In this document: one piece after another, positions 1-6,933 of the stretch
How positions within the stretch are numbered: position 1 is the stretch's first letter
Layout of the letters: every line of letters begins with the position of its first letter
The notes under the pieces: model-generated
Seen by the model: the letters and a program-made list of their open reading frames with translations, nothing else
The model's database searches: none
What the model was told of the DNA's origin: nothing
Source of the DNA: Planctomycetaceae bacterium
GTDB lineage: Bacteria > Planctomycetota > UBA1135 > GCA-002686595
DNA length: 64,000 nucleotides
Direction of reading: 5' to 3'
NCBI GenBank assembly: GCA_011525785.1
Contig: WYBT01000019.1
Span: 153,931 to 217,930, forward strand
Position numbers and translations under genes: made by a program

Positions 1-1
1 G

Positions 2-262
2 AACGACTACGGCCGCGACCACCACCCGCGCTGTTTCAGCCTGTGGCTCGCGGGCGGCGGCGTGCGCGCCGGACACGTGCACGGCGTCACCGACGAGTTC
101 GGCTACAACGTCGTCAGCGGCGGCGTGCACGTGCACGACCTGCATGCGACGCTCCTGCACCTGCTCGGCCTCGACCACGAGCGGCTGACCTGGTTCTACC
201 AAGGCCGCCACTTCCGCCTGACCGACGTCGCGGGCCGCGTGGTGCGCGAAATTCTGGCCTGA
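2..262 (+). CDS. DUF1501 family protein, C-terminal fragment
   Basis: This is the last 86 codons of a gene whose start lies before the window. The visible protein begins NDYGRDHHP and includes [33 protein letters not shown] and the ending VVREILA. These match the C-terminal part of DUF1501 proteins, a sulfatase/alkaline-phosphatase-fold family abundant in planctomycetes, usually secreted by the Tat route and often paired with a DUF1549/DUF1553 cytochrome-like gene. The partner would lie upstream and cannot be seen. The substrate of the family is not established. The next gene runs in the opposite direction and ends 10 bases away. Confidence 0.85.
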   Translation, partial: NDYGRDHHPRCFSLWLAGGGVRAGHVHGVTDEFGYNVVSGGVHVHDLHATLLHLLGLDHERLTWFYQGRHFRLTDVAGRVVREILA

Positions 263-272
263 CGCCGCGCGC

Positions 273-1115
273 TCAGCGCGTCGAGATCGGTTCGTCGCTG
301 GCGCTGCGCCCGAGCAGTTCGAGCACGCGTGCGAGCAGTTGCGAAGGCGTGGCGAGCACGTCGCTCGCGCCGCGCTCGAGCAGACCGTCGCGGAAGGCGC
401 GGGCCGCGCCGATGCTCGTGTAGACGATGACGGGCGGGCAGTCCTTGCGCGCGTGCAGCTCTTGCAGCAGGTCGACGCCCGCCGACTCGGAGACGTCGGA
501 CGAGCCCAGCCGGCCCAGGTCCGTGAGGATCAGCTCGTAGCGCTCGAGCTCGATCTGCTCGAGCGCCTCTTCGGACGAGACGACGTTGTCGAACACGACG
601 CCGTGCTCGCGCAGCATGCGACGCTCGCGTTCGTTGTTCGCGGGCTTGTCGTCGACCCACAGCGCACGCGCGGCGCGACGCGGCAGGCTGCCCAGCTCGG
701 GAACGCGCGCGACGCACGCGTCGAGGTCTCCGGCGAGCGAGCTCGAGCTCAAGCGCAGCGCGTTTCGCGCGGTGAACCAGCGCAGCTCCGCGGGCAGCTC
801 GCTGTCGGACGGAACTCGACCGCCGTCGAACAGCACTGGCGCAACGGGGACCCGATGGAAGTTGGCGCGGCGCCACTCGAAAGCGATCACGTTGCCGGGC
901 TCGGCGAGGCGCGCGAAATCGAACTTGGGGCCGACCAGCGCGAGCAGCAGCTCCGAGCCCTCGATTTCGGACGCGATGCGCTCCCGATAGGCCTCGCCCG
1001 AGCCGATCGAGCCCGTGTCGATGAACGGCTCGTGCCCGCCCAGCCGCAGCGCGTAGTGCAGCGCGTGGGCGAGCACCAACGTGTCTGCGCGCTGGTACGA
1101 CACGAAGACCTTCAC
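273..1115 (-). CDS. TIR domain-response regulator receiver fusion
   Basis: The 280-residue protein starts at GTG 1115, which overlaps the yaeQ stop codon in a GTGA junction, so translation is probably coupled. Residues 1 to about 130 form a TIR domain (VKVFVSYQRADT, FIDTGSIGSGEAYRERI, LLLALVGPKF). Residues from about 155 to the end form a CheY-like receiver domain (ALWVDDKPANNERE, ELILTDLGR, PPVIVYTS). The acidic pair and the probable phospho-acceptor Asp are present, but the usual late Lys-Pro is replaced by ATP, so phosphorylation is uncertain. TIR domains in bacteria are either NAD-cleaving effectors or protein-interaction modules. I could not place the catalytic Glu with confidence. There is no signal peptide, so a cytoplasmic location is inferred. 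Confidence 0.8.
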   Translation of the reverse strand: MKVFVSYQRADTLVLAHALHYALRLGGHEPFIDTGSIGSGEAYRERIASEIEGSELLLALVGPKFDFARLAEPGNVIAFEWRRANFHRVPVAPVLFDGGRVPSDSELPAELRWFTARNALRLSSSSLAGDLDACVARVPELGSLPRRAARALWVDDKPANNERERRMLREHGVVFDNVVSSEEALEQIELERYELILTDLGRLGSSDVSESAGVDLLQELHARKDCPPVIVYTSIGAARAFRDGLLERGASDVLATPSQLLARVLELLGRSASDEPISTR

Positions 1116-1666
1116 GCGGGGCCCTCGAACAGCGGCAGCGGATCGAGCGGCGTGTCGATGCTCGCGCCGCCGACGGTGACGTAGAGGTGATCGTCGTTGC
1201 GCGCGACGTGCCAACTCGAAGTGCGCTCGACGTGCGGCTCGAGCGCGCGCAGGAACGGCGCGGGAAAGCACGTCACGAGGATGCGCTCGGCGCGGTGGAT
1301 GCGCTCGCCTTCGAGCGACGTCCGCAGGAGCTCGAGCCGTCGATCGGTGTACAGCGCCACGCGCGGCGTCGACTTCGAGGCGCGGTGCAGGCGCTCCGCG
1401 GAGGGTGCGCCGACTTCGATCCAGGCCGTGCGCTGGCCCGTCAGGTCGTGGATCGAGATCGCCGGCTCGTCGACGGCGCTGATGCCGCCCTTGGAGAAGG
1501 CGATGCCGGGCGCGTACTCCAGGCAGTACGCCAGCACGCGCACGATCAGGAATGCAGCGCTCTCGGACGGATGGCGTGCTACGCGCAGCTCGAGCGACTC
1601 GTACACGCCGCGATCGCCGTCGGCCAGCTCGAGCTGGAAGCGGTGAACGGTGCCGGCGAGCGCCAT
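1112..1666 (-). CDS. yaeQ: YaeQ family protein
   Basis: The 184-residue protein is the usual length for YaeQ. It begins MALAGTVHRFQLELAD and contains the family features RHPSES, LAYCLEYAPGIAFSKG, DEPAISIHDLTG and WIEVGAPS. The YaeQ fold resembles the PD-(D/E)XK nuclease superfamily, and E. coli YaeQ was first described as a suppressor of the loss of RfaH. Its biochemical role is still unclear. The gene starts 7 bases after the yebC stop and overlaps the TIR/receiver gene by 4 bases, so the three genes probably form one transcript. The order yebC-yaeQ is not a standard pairing that I recognise. Confidence 0.88.
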   Translation of the reverse strand: MALAGTVHRFQLELADGDRGVYESLELRVARHPSESAAFLIVRVLAYCLEYAPGIAFSKGGISAVDEPAISIHDLTGQRTAWIEVGAPSAERLHRASKSTPRVALYTDRRLELLRTSLEGERIHRAERILVTCFPAPFLRALEPHVERTSSWHVARNDDHLYVTVGGASIDTPLDPLPLFEGPA

Positions 1667-1673
1667 CCGTCGC

Positions 1674-2384
1674 TCAGCCGATCGCCGTGTAGATGCGGTG
1701 GCAGTCGTCGTGGTCGTCGACGGTCTCGAGGAACTCCTCGAGCGCCGCCTGGTCCTCGGCGGAGAGCGTCATCTTCTCCTTGGGCCGATAGCCCATCTCC
1801 GACTGCGTCACCGACCAGCCGCTCGCCTGCAGGGCCTTGGTCACCGCGACCAGGTCCGCCGGCTCGGTGTAGAAGCGGCCGCCGCTGGAGTCTTCGCCGA
1901 CGTCGAGCAGCGGCTCGACATCTTGCGCGCCCGCTTCGATCGCGGCGGTCTCGAGGTCGAGCCCTGCGCCTTCGTGCGTGGCCTCGATGATCCCCAGGTG
2001 GTCGAAGAAGAACATCACCTTCGCGCCGAACTGCCCGTCGCGGAACAGGGAGCGCATGTCGGGCGCGGTGCGGTTGCGATTGTCCGTGAGGCACTCGACG
2101 ATCACCGGCACCTTCTGCGGCGACATGGCCTCGAAGGTCACCAGCTCGATCACCGCTGCGTCGCCGCCGGCCCCGCTGCCCTTCTTGATCGCGCGCGTGA
2201 TCACGTCGTTGGAGACCGACTGCTTGCGCGCGGCCTCGATCGCGACTTCCAGGCGCGCGTTCAGCGCCGGGTCGGGCGCGCCCATCTTCGCTGCGACCGT
2301 GATTTCGCGCACCAGCTTGGTGGTGATCTTGGCGCGCTTGTTGGCGTTGATCTCACGCTTCTTCTGCAGCCACTGTCGTCCCAT
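1674..2384 (-). CDS. yebC: YebC/PmpR family protein
   Basis: The 236-residue protein matches the YebC/TACO1 family over its whole length. Its N-terminus MGRQWLQKKREINANKRAK is a shifted form of the usual AGHSKW-type start. GAPDPALNARLEVAIEAAR, RAIKKGSG, ECLTDNRNRT and FDHLGIIE are family signatures. Family members have been described as DNA-binding regulators and, more recently, as translation factors that relieve ribosome stalling at difficult sequences such as polyproline. The protein is cytoplasmic. It is the first gene of a run with yaeQ and the TIR/receiver gene. The late acidic segment VDDHDDCHRIYTAIG is complete, so the gene looks intact. Confidence 0.93.
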   Translation of the reverse strand: MGRQWLQKKREINANKRAKITTKLVREITVAAKMGAPDPALNARLEVAIEAARKQSVSNDVITRAIKKGSGAGGDAAVIELVTFEAMSPQKVPVIVECLTDNRNRTAPDMRSLFRDGQFGAKVMFFFDHLGIIEATHEGAGLDLETAAIEAGAQDVEPLLDVGEDSSGGRFYTEPADLVAVTKALQASGWSVTQSEMGYRPKEKMTLSAEDQAALEEFLETVDDHDDCHRIYTAIG

Positions 2385-2427
2385 CGCCGCAGGATAAGCG
2401 CGCGCCCGGCGACGCGACAGGCCGAGT

Positions 2428-3285
2428 TCAGTTCCCGCCGTCCTCGCCGAACGAGTCGAGCAGCAGATCGAGCGCTCCGTCGGCGGCGCGTCGAGGCCCG
2501 ACGAACCCGCGCGCGCGCAACTCGCCCTGCACGTTCTCGAGCGTGCGCGCGTAGCCGCAGGCCATCGCGAACACGTGCTCGGGATCGAGCGCGTGGCCCA
2601 GCGCGAGCTCGAGCGGCGAGTCCCGGTGGCCGCAGCCGGCGAGCAGGGCCTCGACGCGCCCGCACGCGCCGCGCCAGCCCGCGTTGCGTTCGTGGGTCGG
2701 TCGGCTGACCGTCGGCAGGTAGCGCAGCCGCCAGCGTCGGCCCACGGCGTCGACCTGGGCTCGCGCGAGCTCTTCGAAGCGCTCGCGCAGGCCCAGTTCC
2801 GCTGCGTAGCTCACGCCGTGGCACAGGACGATCGGCGCCGGCGCACCCTCGCGCCACAGTGCTTCGAGCTGCGCGGCGAAAGGCGCGAGCCCGGTTCCGC
2901 CGGCCAGCATCAACAACGTGCGCGGCGCCGGCTCGCTGCGCCACGCTTCGAGCGTGAAGCGGCCGCGCGGCGCGCTCAGTCGCACCTCGGCGCCCGGCGC
3001 GAGCTGCCACAGCAGGCTGGTGAGTCTTCCGGGCCGCGGCTTGTGGACCCGACGCACGTAGAGCGTGATCCGCGGCTCGTGTGGCGCCGAGGCGATGGTG
3101 TACGGGCGCGTGACGGGCTCGTCGGCGGCGGCCGGATCGCGCAGCGTGAGTTGCGTCCACTGGCCGGGCTCGAACGCGAGCGGACGTTCGGGCTCGAAGT
3201 CGAACAGCGCGAGGTCGCCGGTCACATCGCGGCGCTGCGCAAGTCGCGCGCTCGCCCTGCGCGGATCGTCGAAGTCGTCGTTCAT
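2428..3285 (-). CDS. Ferredoxin-NADP reductase-type flavoprotein
   Basis: The 285-residue protein has the two-domain architecture of the ferredoxin-NADP(+) reductase family. The FAD-binding motif RPYTIAS lies near residue 60, a second flavin motif PGRLTSLLW near 85, and the nucleotide-binding motif LAGGTGLAPF near 130. The sequence around RWRLRYLPTVSRP belongs to the NADP domain. The C-terminus is longer and more divergent than in plain FNR and ends DLLLDSFGEDGGN. No iron-sulphur cluster domain is attached, so the electron partner must be a separate protein. The gene lies just upstream of the yebC run on the same strand, 43 bases away. The reductase fold is clear, but the partner and the direction of electron flow are not. 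Confidence 0.85.
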   Translation of the reverse strand: MNDDFDDPRRASARLAQRRDVTGDLALFDFEPERPLAFEPGQWTQLTLRDPAAADEPVTRPYTIASAPHEPRITLYVRRVHKPRPGRLTSLLWQLAPGAEVRLSAPRGRFTLEAWRSEPAPRTLLMLAGGTGLAPFAAQLEALWREGAPAPIVLCHGVSYAAELGLRERFEELARAQVDAVGRRWRLRYLPTVSRPTHERNAGWRGACGRVEALLAGCGHRDSPLELALGHALDPEHVFAMACGYARTLENVQGELRARGFVGPRRAADGALDLLLDSFGEDGGN

Positions 3286-3371
3286 GACCGTGGGTGCGAG
3301 CCTAGAGGCGCAGCGCTGGCGATGAACTGGGCCGAAGGGCCCGCTACGCTCTGCGCCCCCTCCGAATCTCG

Positions 3372-4130
3372 ATGTCGAACGCCGTGCTGTCGCTCCCGCT
3401 CACCCTTTGCTCACCGCTCCAGGCCGCACGCGAAGTAGCGCAGGAGATCGCCGACCTGATCCGCGAGCGACGCGCGGGCGGCCGCATGGCGGTGCTGTGC
3501 CTGCCGACCGGCCGCACGCCGCTGGGCGTGTACGAAGAGCTGGTGCGTATGCACCGCGACGAGGGCCTGGACTTCGCCAACGTCACGACCTTCAACCTCG
3601 ACGAGTTCCTCGGGCTCGCTCCGGAGCACCCGCAGTCGTTCCGGCGCTACATGCGCGAGCGCTTCTTCGCGCACGTCGGCCTCACGCCCGCGCAGACCTG
3701 GATCCCGTTCGGCGATGTCGCGCCCGCGCAGATCGAGGCGCACTGCCGCGAGTACGAGCGCGAGATCGCCGACGCGGGCGGACTCGACTACGCGCTGCTG
3801 GGCATCGGCCGCAACGGACACATCGGCTTCAACGAGCCGGGCGCGACGCGCGAGTCGCGGACGCGCGAAGTGCGGCTGCACGAGGTGACGCGCGCTGACG
3901 CCGCCAAGGCCTTCGGGGGACTCGAGTTCGTGCCCGAACGCGCGATCACCATGGGGGTCGCCACGATCCTCGAGGCCCGACGGATTCGAGTGCTGGCCTT
4001 CGGCGCGGACAAGCGCGAGATCGTGCGCCGCACGCTCGAGGCGCCGGTCGGACCGCAAGCGCCCTCGACGTACTTGCGCGGCCACGCCGACGTTCGCTTG
4101 TTCGCCGACGAGGCCGCGCTCGGTCGCTGA
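3372..4130 (+). CDS. nagB: Glucosamine-6-phosphate deaminase
   Basis: The 252-residue protein is the normal length for NagB, which converts glucosamine 6-phosphate to fructose 6-phosphate and ammonia. It has the phosphate-binding LPTGRTPLGVYEEL, the catalytic NLDEF segment and the GIGRNGHIGFNEPG loop, which carries the active-site His. GVATILEARRI and PSTYLRGHADV match the C-terminal lobe. The protein is cytoplasmic. The start at ATG 3372 is chosen because the protein then begins at the expected place. No other nag genes are adjacent. The NamZ-like muramidase at 10042 and the AGE-family epimerase at 5579 are the nearest genes that might feed amino-sugar metabolism, and this link is inference. 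Confidence 0.95.
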   Translation: MSNAVLSLPLTLCSPLQAAREVAQEIADLIRERRAGGRMAVLCLPTGRTPLGVYEELVRMHRDEGLDFANVTTFNLDEFLGLAPEHPQSFRRYMRERFFAHVGLTPAQTWIPFGDVAPAQIEAHCREYEREIADAGGLDYALLGIGRNGHIGFNEPGATRESRTREVRLHEVTRADAAKAFGGLEFVPERAITMGVATILEARRIRVLAFGADKREIVRRTLEAPVGPQAPSTYLRGHADVRLFADEAALGR

Positions 4131-4162
4131 GCTGTCCGCTGAGCCGCTGGGACGTCCGGACT

Positions 4163-4181
4163 CCTTCGCACAGCGCGAAGG
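4163..4181. terminator. Hairpin between convergent genes
   Basis: CCTTCGC pairs perfectly with GCGAAGG around a five-base loop. The hairpin lies between the end of nagB and the end of the gene on the opposite strand, so it could stop transcription from both sides. There is no T-tract. Confidence 0.4.
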
Positions 4182-4198
4182 GGCCGAACGGTAGTTGC

Positions 4199-5383
4199 TC
4201 AGCCGCCCGCGGGAGGGCTCTGCGGCCCCGGAGCCGGCGGCATCACGCTGGGCGGCAGGGCCCAGCCCCAACTCCAGATGTTGCCGGCGGCCGCGGCCGC
4301 GATCTGGATCGTGCGGCGCAGCTCGAGGGCCTCACGCTGATCGGGCTCGATCGCGAGCACCTCGTCGGTCCAGCGCAGGGCGGCCTTGAAGTCGCTCTGC
4401 ACGGTCAGCACGTGCGCGGCGTGCAGCGCGGCGCGGACGATCTGCTCCTGGGCGCGCTCGCCCAGGTCGACCAGCTCTTCGGCGAGCAGCGGGTCCTCGC
4501 CCGCGCGCGTGGCCAGCTCTTGCGCGCTACTCCACGCGGCGCGGTAGGCCTCGATCGCCGACTGCGCCAGGCGCGCCGACTTCACGGTCTGCGCCGAACT
4601 CGCGATGGCTTCGCTCAGGCGCCGCTCGCCCAGCGCGACGCGTTCGCGCAGCGGCGCGAGCTGCTTGTCGAGCTCCCGTGCGCGAGCCGACTCGACGCGT
4701 GCCTGCCTCGGGGCGTTGCGAATCTCGCGCAGCTGGCGATCGAGCGCGTTCACCAGCTCGGTGAGCTCGCTCAAGGCCGCTTCGCTGCGCTGCTCGGGCA
4801 CGCGCGTCGTGAGCAGCTTGAGGCAGTGCTGCGCGTAGGAGAGGTCGCCGCTGTCGACGGAGCGCCGCACGGCGGCTTCGAGCGCGCCCGCGGCCCAGGC
4901 GCGCAACTGCGCTTCGCGCTCGGCGGCGTCCTCGCGCCCCGAGAGCGATTCGAGCGCGAGTTGCGCGTGGCGCCCGGCGAGTTCGAGCAAGCGCCAGCCC
5001 GCGGCGCGCTGCGCCAGCGAGAAGTGGCCTTCGAACGTGCCCGTGGGCGAGACGGCCTCGATCATCCGCAGGCGCGAGCCGGGCGCGAATTCGGACAGGT
5101 CCTTGGTGACGGTGATCGAGCCGCCGAGGATCAGCGACTCGAAGCGCACGCGCTCGCCCTCGACCGACAGCACGCGCACGCGCGCGGCGTGACCGTCCTC
5201 GTAGCGCACGGCGATGACCTTGTCGGCGGCCGGCTTGGTCGCGAGCAGTTGTTTGCGGGTCGAAGCATCGGAACCCGCGTCGCTCGCGGTGGTCTGGGCG
5301 AGGGCCGGCGCGCTCGCGAGCAACACGAGCGCCAGGCCGGCGCTGCGCAGGCTGCACACAGGGTTGTGGAGTCGATGGGTCAT
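4199..5383 (-). CDS. Exported coiled-coil protein of unknown function
   Basis: The 394-residue protein has a signal peptide (hydrophobic LALVLLASAPALAQ, probable cleavage after ALA). A small beta-rich segment follows (residues 50-100: IAVRYEDGHAARVRVLSVEG), resembling domains that sense or store a parameter. Residues about 115 to 350 are helical and rich in Arg, Glu and Ala, with probable coiled coil around LDKQLAPLRERVALGERRL and possible TPR-like helices near the end (HVLTVQSDFKAALRWTDEVL). The C-terminus is Pro-rich (LPPSVMPPAPGP). A periplasmic location is inferred. I do not recognise a named family. The protein is likely structural or a scaffold. Confidence 0.7.
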   Translation of the reverse strand: MTHRLHNPVCSLRSAGLALVLLASAPALAQTTASDAGSDASTRKQLLATKPAADKVIAVRYEDGHAARVRVLSVEGERVRFESLILGGSITVTKDLSEFAPGSRLRMIEAVSPTGTFEGHFSLAQRAAGWRLLELAGRHAQLALESLSGREDAAEREAQLRAWAAGALEAAVRRSVDSGDLSYAQHCLKLLTTRVPEQRSEAALSELTELVNALDRQLREIRNAPRQARVESARARELDKQLAPLRERVALGERRLSEAIASSAQTVKSARLAQSAIEAYRAAWSSAQELATRAGEDPLLAEELVDLGERAQEQIVRAALHAAHVLTVQSDFKAALRWTDEVLAIEPDQREALELRRTIQIAAAAAGNIWSWGWALPPSVMPPAPGPQSPPAGG

Positions 5384-5578
5384 AGTGGGTCCTCGTCGAA
5401 CTTCGAGGCGCTGGGTAGCGCGGGATTTGAAGCGCGCTCTGGCTAGACCTGCGCCCTGCCGCCCTCAATCCAAAACCGCCCCGCGCGCCGGCGCGATTCG
5501 CCAATGGAGTCACTTCGCGAGCGCTGCTATCCTTGGAGCGCGCGTGCGGTTCGCGAGGAGCGCGCGACGGTGAGATCC

Positions 5579-6790
5579 ATGGACGCGTCCAGCACCACCA
5601 CGGGCCCCAAGACCAGCGACGCCGCGCTGCGCGTCACGCTCCAAGGTTGGCGCGACCGCGTGCGCGCCGAGCTGTTCGACAACGTCCTCCCGTTCTGGGA
5701 GCGCTACTCGTTCGACCGCCAGCACGGCGGCTATCTCGACTACCTCGACCGCGACGGCGCGCCCTTCGACACCAAGAAGCACGCCTGGCTGCACGGGCAG
5801 GAGCTGTGGCTGTGGTCGCGCTTGTACAGCGAGTGCGAGCGCCGGCCGCAGTGGCTCGCGGCGGCGCGGCACGGCGCGCAATTCCTCGAGCATTTCGTGG
5901 CCAAGCACGAGGCGCGCGTGTTCTCGGTCGTGACGCGCGACGGACGCGCGGTGGCGATCGACAACAACGCGCTCAGCGAGCTGACCCTGGCGCGCGGGCT
6001 GTGCGAGTTCGCGCGCGCCACCGGCGATCGTGCGGACCTCGAGCGCGCCCGCAAGGCCGTGGAGGCGGCGCTCACGCTCGCGGCCGAGCCCGAGCGCGTG
6101 CAGAGCGTCGTGTTCGGCGGCGCGACGCCCTCGAGCGACCTGCAGACCGTGGTGTTGGCCGTCGACATGCTCGAGTCGGCGCGCGCGCTCGGCCTGAGCG
6201 GCGTCGACGCCCGCGCAGAGCCCTGGTTCGCGCGCCTCTCGCTGCACCTGCGGCCGGAACTCGATTTGGTGCTCGAGCACGTCGGACTCGACGGCCGCTT
6301 GCTCGAGGGGCCCGAGGGCCGCGTGGTGTGCGCCGGTCGCGCGATCACGGCTGCGCGGCTGTTGTTCGAGCGCGCGCGACGCAACGGCGATGAGCAGGTC
6401 GCGGCGCAGGCGCTGCTCGCGCTGGAGAACGCGATCGATTTCGGCTGGGACAGCGACGACGGCGGGCTGTACCTGTACCTCGATCGCGACGGCTACTCGC
6501 CCGTGCAGATCGAGTGGAGCCGCAAGGTTGCGTGGGTGCACGGGGAGGCGCTCAAGGCCACCTTGGTCGCCTACTCGGCGACCTTCGCGCCGCGCTGGCT
6601 CGAGCGCTTCGAGCGCGTGGCCGACTTCACGCTGGGCCACTTCCCCGACGCCGAGCACGGCGAGTGGTTCGCCTGCCTCGACCGCCACAACCGCGTGATC
6701 CAGCGCTTCAAGTCGGGCCCGCGCAAGGGCTGCTTCGCCGCCGGGCGCACGCTGCTGCGCTGCGAGCGTGAGCTGGCGCAGATGGTCTGA
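5579..6790 (+). CDS. N-acylglucosamine 2-epimerase (AGE) family protein
   Basis: The 403-residue protein belongs to the AGE/cellobiose 2-epimerase family, which has an (alpha/alpha)6 barrel and interconverts sugar epimers or ketose and aldose forms. Motifs seen are FWERYSFDRQHGGYLDYLDRD, WLHGQELWLWSRLY, DNNALSELTLARGLCEFAR and KVAWVHGEALKATLVAY. The Trp- and His-rich active-site positions are therefore conserved. I chose ATG 5579 over an upstream in-frame ATG at 5504, because the extra 25 residues are Arg-rich and unlike the family. There is no signal peptide, so it is cytoplasmic. The sugar substrate cannot be read from the sequence. The gene ends 31 bases before a large palindrome. Confidence 0.87.
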   Translation: MDASSTTTGPKTSDAALRVTLQGWRDRVRAELFDNVLPFWERYSFDRQHGGYLDYLDRDGAPFDTKKHAWLHGQELWLWSRLYSECERRPQWLAAARHGAQFLEHFVAKHEARVFSVVTRDGRAVAIDNNALSELTLARGLCEFARATGDRADLERARKAVEAALTLAAEPERVQSVVFGGATPSSDLQTVVLAVDMLESARALGLSGVDARAEPWFARLSLHLRPELDLVLEHVGLDGRLLEGPEGRVVCAGRAITAARLLFERARRNGDEQVAAQALLALENAIDFGWDSDDGGLYLYLDRDGYSPVQIEWSRKVAWVHGEALKATLVAYSATFAPRWLERFERVADFTLGHFPDAEHGEWFACLDRHNRVIQRFKSGPRKGCFAAGRTLLRCERELAQMV

Positions 6791-6820
6791 GCGCGTTCTC
6801 CGCTGTCGTTACCGCGGTGA

Positions 6821-6919
6821 GTTGTACGGTGCCAGAGCAATCTGTCCCACGCCGCCGTTGCGTTCCGGTTGCCCGTTGCGTTGCGCGGCGTGGGACAGAT
6901 TGCTCTGGCACCGTACAAC
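6821..6919. repeat. Intergenic palindromic element, copy 1
   Basis: Two perfect inverted arms of 35 bases (6821-6855 and 6885-6919) enclose a 29-base loop. The arm begins GTTGTACGGTGCCAG and ends CCCACGCCGC. A second copy with nearly the same arms and the same loop length lies at 57632-57738. The element sits between two convergent genes, a usual place for REP-like repeats. The outer GTACGGTGCCAG resembles the ends of the RAYT transposase unit at 61576-62803 (10 of 12 bases). It could also act as a terminator for both genes. Confidence 0.9.
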
Positions 6920-6933
6920 CAAACCGCGGTGGG

